5,196 nucleotides of DNA from positions 1 through 5,196 of the forward strand of contig JAQTOL010000269.1 in NCBI GenBank assembly GCA_028748945.1. The letters are read 5' to 3'. This DNA is from Paludibacter sp. (GTDB taxonomy: Bacteria; Bacteroidota; Bacteroidia; Bacteroidales; Paludibacteraceae). The position numbers and the translations under genes were made by a program. Positions 1 through 5,196 of the stretch are shown piece by piece (the stretch's first letter is position 1; every line of letters begins with the position of its first letter). Under the pieces are notes generated by a model. That model was not told where the DNA came from, searched no databases, and saw only the letters and a list, made by a program, of their open reading frames with translations.

Positions 1-1
1 G

Positions 2-706
2 AAGGGAACGACTCCGTTGATATATACTATGTTAAACAAAGAAGATGCTATTGTTATAAATCAAAAGGGTTATCAACCCTACAAGGGATCAATTTCGTGT
101 GACAGCAAGGGACTTTCAGCCAATTTAACGCTTGATAAAGGTAAACGCACCCACTTATACCTTGAGGGAGGAATTTCGTTTCCATTGATTGATAGAAGTA
201 GCAGCACTACTTCAGATTATACTACTTCGGATGGAACAACAACGCTTGCCGATAGTTTAATTTATTCATTCAGATTAGGGATAGTAAAAACGGTAGGTAT
301 GTATGTCAAATTTACTACGAATATGTCTTTCACAAGTTCAGATTATACTAAGAATGATTTACCTGCAGATTATTATTATGTAGCAACTTCAGGCACTCCA
401 GTTTTTTATACGAGTCGTATGGGAGCAGTGGGTGGTTTGATGCTGAATTTCAAACCTGTTATGCTTTTTGCAGGTGCAGGATATGGGTATTACAACCACT
501 TTACTACTGTAAATTTATATAAGTATTCCGATAACAGTTTAGTAGGAAATAGAAAATATACGTTGGGTGATGGAAATTCTGTTTCGGGACCCGAAGTGGA
601 TGCGGGACTCGTACTCTATAAGGGTTTCGGGGCTATTTCAGTCAGTTTCTCTTCTATAGCCTTTAAATATAATGAATTAACTTTTAGTGTTGGACTTGTA
701 TTCTAA
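2..706 (+). CDS. C-terminal part of an outer-membrane beta-barrel protein (5' truncated by window edge; possible PEGA-type domain upstream)
   Basis: The reading frame is open from base 2 to the stop at 704-706, giving 234 visible residues, so the true start lies upstream. The in-frame TTG at 17 and ATG at 29 are unlikely starts because no signal peptide follows either. Visible residues about 15-44 (AIVINQKGYQPYKG, then alternating polar and hydrophobic positions ending NLTL) resemble the end of a small PEGA or carboxypeptidase-regulatory beta domain. From about residue 50, short amphipathic strands alternate with Ser/Thr/Tyr/Asp-rich loops (for example LIYSFRLGIV, GGLMLNF, LFAGAGYGYY). The protein ends in LTFSVGLVF; a terminal Phe is typical of BAM-inserted barrels. 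From family knowledge, PEGA-plus-barrel proteins occur in Bacteroidota. I infer an outer-membrane location; the function is unknown. The next gene starts 12 bp downstream, which suggests co-transcription. Confidence 0.7.
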   Translation, partial: KGTTPLIYTMLNKEDAIVINQKGYQPYKGSISCDSKGLSANLTLDKGKRTHLYLEGGISFPLIDRSSSTTSDYTTSDGTTTLADSLIYSFRLGIVKTVGMYVKFTTNMSFTSSDYTKNDLPADYYYVATSGTPVFYTSRMGAVGGLMLNFKPVMLFAGAGYGYYNHFTTVNLYKYSDNSLVGNRKYTLGDGNSVSGPEVDAGLVLYKGFGAISVSFSSIAFKYNELTFSVGLVF

Positions 707-718
707 AAAATAAATTTT

Positions 719-2047
719 ATGAAAGGAAGTAATACTATTGGAGTGTTAAACACTTCAATTTCAGGAATCAGAAATGGAATGTATATTTGTTTTATGCTCA
801 TATCGGGCATCTTTTCAGCTTGCGTTCCCGAAGATGAATTTCTGGAAACAAATTATGAACCGGTGACTATCAGGACAAATGCAGCAACATCGGTAACATC
901 AACTTCGGCATACGTAAGTGCTGTTTTTTCTGCTACTCAGGACCGGACAATTACCTGGGGAATTTGTGCAGGCAGGTCGCAAAATCCGACTACTGAGGAT
1001 ATTAATTACCAGGATGATGCTGAATTAGGTTCGTATTCGGTTTTTTTCTATAATTTACAATCCTCAACAACCTATTATGCACGTGCTTATACCATTAGTG
1101 CCCAGGGAAATATATACTATGGAAATCAGGTATATTTTACAACCCTGAGTAATGCAGGATATCCGGTACTTACAACCACGGATGTGACATCTATAACTGC
1201 GACAACAGCAACTAGTGGCGGTAATATTACCTCGAACGGAGGTTATACGGTTACAGCAAGAGGTGTTTGTTGGAATACAACCGGAAATCCTACAACAAGT
1301 AATTTTAAAACAATTGACGGAAGCGGGAACGGTACTTTTACAAGTTCAATAACAGGACTAACCGTAAACACTACTTATTACGTACGCGCTTATGCCACGA
1401 ATAGCACCGGTACAGCCTATGGCTCTCAGTTAAGTTTTACTGCAACCGCCACTGCCACTGTAAGCGACTATGATGGGAATGTTTATCATACTGTCACCAT
1501 AGGTACTCAGGTGTGGATGGTGGAAAACCTGAAAACAACTCATTATAACGATGGAACGACAATACCCTTGGTTACGGATACAACTTCCTGGAATAATCTG
1601 TCTACTCCGGCGTATTGTTGGTATAATAATTCTTCAAGCTATAAAACTACTTATGGAGCATTGTACAACTGGTATACTGTCAATACGGGAAAACTGGCCC
1701 CAACCGGTTGGCGTGTACCAACCGATGCAGACTGGACAATATTGTCGGCCTATTTGGGTGGAGTAAGCGTGGCAGGTGGAAAATTAAAAGAATCAGGAAC
1801 TTCTCATTGGCAAAGTCCGAATACCGGAGCAACTAACGAAAGTGGTTTCACAGCACTTCCCGGAGGGTGGCGCAATCTGTCTCCTACATTGTATTATAGT
1901 CTTGGATATGATGCCACTTGGTGGAGTACGACGGAAGGAATTTCCGGTGGTGCATGGTGCAGGGATATGAGCTATAATGATGCCAGCTTTGTTAGTGGAA
2001 ATTATAATAAAAATTATGGTTTTTCGGTGAGGTGTGTAAAGAATTAG
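719..2047 (+). CDS. FISUMP (Fib_succ_major) domain lipoprotein with two Fn3-like repeats
   Basis: This is a complete gene of 442 residues. The N-terminus has R18, a hydrophobic stretch (21-34) and a lipobox-like IFSAC, making C35 the probable lipidated residue. The acidic VPEDE that follows fits, loosely, the lipoprotein export signal that sends Bacteroidota lipoproteins to the cell surface. Residues about 48-142 and 149-241 are two related Fn3-like repeats; each has a G-[IV]-C motif (C83, C184), an NPTT motif and a TTYY-x-RAY strand. Residues about 247-442 form the Fib_succ_major domain: DYDGNVYHTVTIGTQVWMVENL, GALYNWYTV, PTGWRVPTDADW, FTALPGGWR, WWSTTE and the C-terminal SVRCVKN. C414 and C439 could form a disulfide. 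The substrate or partner is unknown; binding or adhesion at the surface is an inference. The ATG at 719 is chosen because a start at M21 would leave a signal without positive charge. GTG at codon 9 is an alternative. No Shine-Dalgarno is seen, as is usual in this phylum. Confidence 0.9.
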   Translation: MKGSNTIGVLNTSISGIRNGMYICFMLISGIFSACVPEDEFLETNYEPVTIRTNAATSVTSTSAYVSAVFSATQDRTITWGICAGRSQNPTTEDINYQDDAELGSYSVFFYNLQSSTTYYARAYTISAQGNIYYGNQVYFTTLSNAGYPVLTTTDVTSITATTATSGGNITSNGGYTVTARGVCWNTTGNPTTSNFKTIDGSGNGTFTSSITGLTVNTTYYVRAYATNSTGTAYGSQLSFTATATATVSDYDGNVYHTVTIGTQVWMVENLKTTHYNDGTTIPLVTDTTSWNNLSTPAYCWYNNSSSYKTTYGALYNWYTVNTGKLAPTGWRVPTDADWTILSAYLGGVSVAGGKLKESGTSHWQSPNTGATNESGFTALPGGWRNLSPTLYYSLGYDATWWSTTEGISGGAWCRDMSYNDASFVSGNYNKNYGFSVRCVKN

Positions 2048-2090
2048 GTTCTTCCTTTATTTCAGATTAAAGAATTGTTATAAAAATATG

Positions 2091-2129
2091 ATACAGCTAT
2101 CTCCAATAATTTGTTGGAGATAGCTGTAT
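2091..2129 (+). terminator. Intrinsic-type terminator hairpin after the FISUMP gene
   Basis: A perfect 16-bp inverted repeat (2091-2106 with 2114-2129; left arm ATACAGCTATCTCCAA) encloses a 7-nt loop, 44 bp after the FISUMP stop codon. It is followed by an AT-rich stretch (ATTTATTACT) rather than a clean T-tract. Its position between two transcription units and its perfect pairing support termination. The weak T-tract leaves room for a role in protecting the mRNA 3' end. Confidence 0.7.
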
Positions 2130-2199
2130 ATTTATTACTCCATACTATTTTTTGCAATAGATTAAAATTCAAATAAATATATTTTTTTAGATTATACTT

Positions 2200-2232
2200 T
2201 CTGCAAAAAGAATTTTGTTTGTAGTATCTTTG
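2200..2232 (+). promoter_or_regulatory. Bacteroidota-type promoter for the TonB-dependent receptor
   Basis: TATCTTTG at 2225-2232 matches the TAnnTTTG -7 consensus of the Bacteroidota primary sigma factor. The -33 element is weak: TCTG at 2200-2203 has the right spacing of 21 nt, while the closer TTTG copies at 2214-2217 and 2218-2221 are too near. Transcription would start near 2237-2241, giving a leader of about 90 nt before the ATG at 2328. The call rests on the -7 match and its position after a terminator and before a long gene. Confidence 0.55.
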
Positions 2233-2327
2233 TCATCAATTTAAATCCTTCAAATAAAATAAACAGTAACTTTTTCCGTTAAAAAGAGGTTTATAAGACC
2301 TTTATCCTGAACTGACATAATGCTTGC

Positions 2328-4805
2328 ATGAAGAACTATTTTTTTTATATCCTTTGTATTTTAATTTTTTCATTGAGTGTGTCGGCGCAGACTAAAGTAC
2401 GTGTTTACGGATACGTTATTGACACCAATAACCGTGGAATTGAACTGGCAAATGTGTATTTTCAGAATACGAAAATCGGAACTTCTACCAATCAAAATGG
2501 TTATTATGAGTTGATTATGGATATTAAAGACTCGGCAACCATTGTCTATTCCATGTTGGGATACAAATCCATACAACACACCATACTTCCAACACATAAA
2601 GTTATTCAAATATCGGTTGAACTTCCGGCTCTGTCGAAAGAAATCAGCGAGATAAATGTGATCGGACAACGCCGCCAGACATCCACCCTTGATGTGCTTG
2701 ACGCGACAAAATACAGACTTATTCCGAATGCTTCGGGTGGAATAGAATCCCTGCTAATCACTTTCGCTGGTGTTAACTCAAGTAATGAACTCAGTTCACA
2801 ATACAATGTGCGTGGAGGAAACTTTGACGAAAATGCCGTATATGTCAATGGGATAGAGATTTATCGTCCGTTGCTTGTGCGTGCCGGGCAACAGGAAGGA
2901 TTAAGTTTTATCAATCCCGATATGGTGAAAAATGTCGCTTTTTCAGCCGGTGGCTTCGATGCTAAATACGGGGATAAAATGTCGTCAGTACTGGATATAA
3001 ATTATAAAAAACCGACCAGCTTTGAAGCATCCGCTTCGGCAAGTTTGCTCGGTGCGTCGCTTTATCTGGGTACAGCCAACAAAAAGTTTACCCAAATGCA
3101 TGGTATTCGTTACAAAACGTCCGCTTATCTGCTCGGTACCCTGGATACGAAAGCGGAATATAATCCGGCATTTCTGGATTATCAAACCTATATGACTTAC
3201 CAGCTAAAGCCTAAATGGGAACTTACTTTTTTGGGTAACTTTTCGCAAAACTCCTATCAGTTTATTCCTCAAACCCGCGAAACAAATTTTGGGACCTACA
3301 ATATGGCACGAAAACTGGAAATATCTTTCGAAGGTCAGGAACAGGATTTGTTTCGTACATCTTTTGGTGCGCTGACACTTAATTTTAAACCGAAGGAAGG
3401 AATGAAACTGAGTTTGCTGGCGTCGACATTTCACACCAACGAAAGTGAGACTTATGATGTTTTGGGTGAATATGTGGTGAGTGAAGTCAAAATGGATCTC
3501 GATCCAACCAAACAAACAGGCGAATCCTTAGGTGTCGGTAAATATCAGCAACATGCCCGGAACCGCCTGAATGCAACTGTGGCTAATATCGCTCATTTGG
3601 GTGAATATACTATCGGTAAAAATAAGATGAACTGGGGGCTGAATTTGCAGAATGAAATTATCTCCGATAAAATAAGCGAATGGGAATGGCGTGATTCTGC
3701 CGGTTATTCGCTTCCGTTCAGTGATACGCGGGTAAACCTGTATTACAACATGAAAGCCTCCAACCTGTTGTCAACCTGGCGTTCGACCGCTTTCTTTCAG
3801 AATACGTATAAATGGAATACCGATGCAGGTATGTTCTCGTTTACCGGTGGTTTACGGGCAAATTACTGGACTTTCAACAAAGAATTGCTCGTGAGTCCGC
3901 GTTTCTCCATTTCTCTGTTACCGCATTGGGAAAAAGATTTTAGTTTCCGGTTTGCAACAGGTGTATATTATCAGGCACCATTTTACAAGGAAATCCGCGA
4001 TACATTAACTGATGCATTGGGAAATGTCAATATTCACTTGAATTCCAATATTAAAGCCCAACGATCCCTGCATTTTGTGTTGGGAGGCGATCATTATTTC
4101 CGGGCCTGGGGACGACCTTTCAAGTTTACCACCGAAGCTTACCTAAAACTTGCCGACCGGGTTATTTCCTATTCGGTCGATAATGTCCGTATCCGGTATT
4201 CGGGTAAAAATGATGCCAAAGCGTACACGGCGGGGGTTGACTTTAAACTTTCGGGTGAATTGGTGCCGGGAACCGATTCCTGGGTCAATTTTTCGTTGAT
4301 GAATGCCAAACAGGATATTATCGGAGATTCGTATCTGACTCATACATATGATGCTGATGGGAAAATACTGACTTCTACAACTGTTTATCCCGGTTGGGTG
4401 CCTAGTCCGAGCGAACAGCGCTTCTCTTTTTCCGTTTTATTGCAGGATTATTTACCCAACAACCCGAAATACAAGCTCCAGTTAAAAGGTGTTTTCTCCG
4501 ATGGTTTACCTTTTGGGCCTCCACGGAGTATTCAGTACCGTTCTTCTTTCCGTACACCTTCATACCGGCGGGTGGATATTGGCGCTTCACGGGTTTTGGT
4601 GAATGGAACCGACAGAGTACTGGACAAACCCTGGTTGAAGCATGTAAAGAGTATTTGGCTGAATCTGGAAGTCTTCAATTTATTAGACTTTAGAAATGTA
4701 AATTCATATTACTGGGTGACGGATATTTACGGACAGCAAATGGCGGTGCCCAATTATCTTACCGGACGACAATACAATCTCAGATTGCTTGTGGATTTGA
4801 AATAG
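2328..4805 (+). CDS. TonB-dependent outer-membrane receptor with carboxypeptidase-regulatory-like N-terminal domain
   Basis: This is a complete gene of 825 residues. Residues 1-20 form a Sec signal peptide (K2, a hydrophobic core, then SVSA with cleavage likely before Q21). Residues about 24-100 are a carboxypeptidase-D-regulatory-like beta domain (VYGYVIDTNNRGIELANV, then GTSTNQNGYYEL). Residues about 113-226 are the plug, with NVRGGNFDENAVYVNGIEIY at 160-179 and INPDMVKNVAFSAGGFDAKYGD at 195-216. The rest is a 22-strand-type barrel with many amphipathic strands. Members move a ligand across the outer membrane using energy from TonB-ExbB-ExbD. The ligand cannot be told from sequence. No SusD-like lipoprotein lies next to it and it is shorter than usual SusC proteins (about 1000 residues), so a polysaccharide-utilisation role is not supported. 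The protein ends in LRLLVDLK, so a terminal aromatic residue is absent. It has its own promoter, and its stop codon lies inside the first repeat unit of the following array. Confidence 0.93.
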   Translation: MKNYFFYILCILIFSLSVSAQTKVRVYGYVIDTNNRGIELANVYFQNTKIGTSTNQNGYYELIMDIKDSATIVYSMLGYKSIQHTILPTHKVIQISVELPALSKEISEINVIGQRRQTSTLDVLDATKYRLIPNASGGIESLLITFAGVNSSNELSSQYNVRGGNFDENAVYVNGIEIYRPLLVRAGQQEGLSFINPDMVKNVAFSAGGFDAKYGDKMSSVLDINYKKPTSFEASASASLLGASLYLGTANKKFTQMHGIRYKTSAYLLGTLDTKAEYNPAFLDYQTYMTYQLKPKWELTFLGNFSQNSYQFIPQTRETNFGTYNMARKLEISFEGQEQDLFRTSFGALTLNFKPKEGMKLSLLASTFHTNESETYDVLGEYVVSEVKMDLDPTKQTGESLGVGKYQQHARNRLNATVANIAHLGEYTIGKNKMNWGLNLQNEIISDKISEWEWRDSAGYSLPFSDTRVNLYYNMKASNLLSTWRSTAFFQNTYKWNTDAGMFSFTGGLRANYWTFNKELLVSPRFSISLLPHWEKDFSFRFATGVYYQAPFYKEIRDTLTDALGNVNIHLNSNIKAQRSLHFVLGGDHYFRAWGRPFKFTTEAYLKLADRVISYSVDNVRIRYSGKNDAKAYTAGVDFKLSGELVPGTDSWVNFSLMNAKQDIIGDSYLTHTYDADGKILTSTTVYPGWVPSPSEQRFSFSVLLQDYLPNNPKYKLQLKGVFSDGLPFGPPRSIQYRSSFRTPSYRRVDIGASRVLVNGTDRVLDKPWLKHVKSIWLNLEVFNLLDFRNVNSYYWVTDIYGQQMAVPNYLTGRQYNLRLLVDLK

Positions 4806-4835
4806 TCGGTAGTTTATAGTTTATAGTTTATAGTG
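4803..4835 (+). repeat. Heptamer repeat block 1 (TAGTTTA family, + orientation)
   Basis: In a strict 7-bp phase from 4803 the units are TAGTCGG, TAGTTTA, TAGTTTA, TAGTTTA and a partial TAGTG. The first three bases are the stop codon of the TonB-dependent receptor. The block is inverted relative to the one at 4860-4920 and can pair with it. Confidence 0.85.
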
Positions 4836-4859
4836 TATATATAAAGAATGCAATAAATA

Positions 4860-4920
4860 TCAACTGTCAACTACTTTTCTATCTACCAACTACCAACTAC
4901 CGACTATAAACTATAAACTA
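4860..4920 (-). repeat. Heptamer repeat block 2 (TAGTTNN family, inverted)
   Basis: Read on the - strand from 4920, the 7-bp units are TAGTTTA, TAGTTTA, TAGTCGG, TAGTTGG, TAGTTGG and TAGATAG. After a 5-bp break (4874-4878) come TAGTTGA and CAGTTGA. Two of these units, TAGTTTA and TAGTCGG, also occur in the opposite orientation at 4803-4835. Bases 4903-4920 can pair with 4817-4834 (18 bp), and 4895-4907 can pair with 4802-4814 (13 bp). The region may act as a terminator for the receptor gene, although the loops are large (68 and 80 nt). Confidence 0.8.
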
Positions 4921-4944
4921 GCTTCCAATTTGTAACTGAAATCC

Positions 4945-4975
4945 TTTTTTTCTCGGGTTAATTTCACTAATTTTG
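4945..4975 (+). promoter_or_regulatory. Bacteroidota-type promoter for the aminotransferase gene
   Basis: TAATTTTG at 4968-4975 fits the TAnnTTTG -7 element. A T-run at 4945-4951 stands roughly where the -33 element belongs, but there is no clear TTTG. Transcription would start at about 4980-4984, leaving a leader of about 90 nt that contains the second TGCCGCAATT copy and the third heptamer array. Confidence 0.5.
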
Positions 4976-5022
4976 CCGCAATTATTTAAAATATGAATTT
5001 CAGTAGTTAATATGCCGCAATT
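4974..5022 (+). repeat. Direct repeat TGCCGCAATT, two copies, in the aminotransferase promoter and leader
   Basis: The 10-bp sequence TGCCGCAATT occurs at 4974-4983 and again at 5013-5022, 39 bp apart start to start. The first copy overlaps the end of the -7 element and the expected transcription start, and the second lies in the leader. A regulator-binding role is possible but unproven. Confidence 0.5.
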
Positions 5023-5037
5023 TTAATATTTGAGCGG

Positions 5038-5065
5038 ATAACTGATAACTGATAACTGATAACTG
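5038..5065 (+). repeat. Heptamer repeat block 3: four tandem ATAACTG units before the aminotransferase start
   Basis: Four perfect head-to-tail copies of ATAACTG fill 5038-5065 and are followed by a fragment, AACT, at 5066-5069. The array ends 5 bp before the ATG at 5071, so it occupies the translation initiation region. On the - strand the unit reads CAGTTAT, related to the CAGTTGA and TAGTTGA units of block 2. A lone GTAACTG lies at 4932-4938. Confidence 0.9.
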
Positions 5066-5070
5066 AACTC

Positions 5071-5196
5071 ATGCCACACACATCACAACGTGGGCAGGCA
5101 ATGCCCGAATCGCCTATTCGTAAATTAGTGCCCTTAGCCGATAAAGCCAAGGCACGCGGTATTAAAGTGTATCATCTCAATATCGGACAACCCGAT
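5071..5196 (+). CDS. N-terminus of a class I/II PLP-dependent aminotransferase, aspartate aminotransferase type (3' truncated by window edge)
   Basis: An open frame of 42 codons runs off the right edge. The visible protein starts [19 protein letters not shown] and continues with [21 protein letters not shown]. The MPESPIRKL and YHLNIGQPD stretches are typical of the N-terminus of Bacteroidota fold-type I aminotransferases. The GQPD motif near residue 40 is the conserved G-x-P-D close to the substrate pocket. The family exchanges an amino group between an amino acid such as aspartate and a 2-oxo acid in the cytoplasm using pyridoxal phosphate. The catalytic lysine lies outside the window, so exact substrate use cannot be judged. 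The ATG at 5071 is preferred over the in-frame ATG at 5101 because the [13 protein letters not shown] pattern normally has residues before that methionine. It has its own promoter-like motif and a repeat-filled leader. Confidence 0.88.
   Translation, partial: MPHTSQRGQAMPESPIRKLVPLADKAKARGIKVYHLNIGQPD

Noticed and set aside
1551..1766. 71-codon + strand ORF inside the FISUMP gene
   Set aside because: It is a shifted-frame shadow of a well-supported domain; the translation has no recognisable features and there is no promoter.
2320..2331. Three-codon ORF (ATG CTT GCA TGA) overlapping the receptor start as ATGA
   Set aside because: It could in principle couple translation, but so short a frame is expected by chance and there is no support for its use.
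2370..4590. Several - strand ORFs of 62-103 codons opposite the TonB-dependent receptor
   Set aside because: All lie inside a clear receptor gene and look like antisense shadows, with no domain, signal peptide or promoter.
4803..4920. MITE or insertion-sequence remnant
   Set aside because: Inverted ends are present, but they are made of 7-bp tandem repeats, no target-site duplication is seen and there is no transposase trace.
4993..5010. Five-codon ORF (MNFSS) in the aminotransferase leader, considered as a leader peptide
   Set aside because: It has no run of a regulatory amino acid and no attenuator hairpin is evident.
4803..5065. CRISPR array
   Set aside because: The repeats are 7 bp in direct tandem without spacers, so they do not fit CRISPR structure.

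Overview
The window looks like the chromosome of a member of the Bacteroidota, most likely a Bacteroidales relative. The signs are two matches to the TAnnTTTG promoter -7 element of this phylum, no Shine-Dalgarno sequences before the start codons, an AT-rich genome, a lipoprotein carrying a Fib_succ_major (FISUMP) domain, and a TonB-dependent receptor with an N-terminal carboxypeptidase-regulatory-like domain. This placement comes from the sequence alone. All recognisable genes lie on the + strand.

Layout. (1) Positions 2-706 hold the 3' part of a gene cut by the left edge. It appears to encode the end of a PEGA-like domain followed by a small outer-membrane beta-barrel. (2) After 12 bp comes 719-2047, a predicted surface lipoprotein with two Fn3-like repeats and a C-terminal FISUMP domain. 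These two genes look like an operon that ends at a 16-bp perfect hairpin (2091-2129). (3) The region 2130-2327 carries a Bacteroidota-type promoter and an AT-rich leader. (4) Positions 2328-4805 hold a complete TonB-dependent outer-membrane receptor of 825 residues with no SusD partner next to it. (5) The region 4806-5070 is rich in 7-bp repeats. Two blocks in opposite orientation begin exactly at the receptor's stop codon and can form alternative long stems. A third block sits directly before the next start codon, downstream of a separate promoter-like motif. (6) At 5071 the first 42 codons of a class I/II PLP-dependent (aspartate-type) aminotransferase run off the right edge.

The first three proteins are all envelope proteins: a barrel, a surface lipoprotein and a TonB-dependent transporter. 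Nothing shows that the receptor works with the first two, because a terminator and a new promoter separate them. The aminotransferase is a cytoplasmic metabolic enzyme with its own promoter. No known defence, mobile or secondary-metabolite system is visible. The least ordinary part is the heptamer-repeat intergenic region at 4803-5069.
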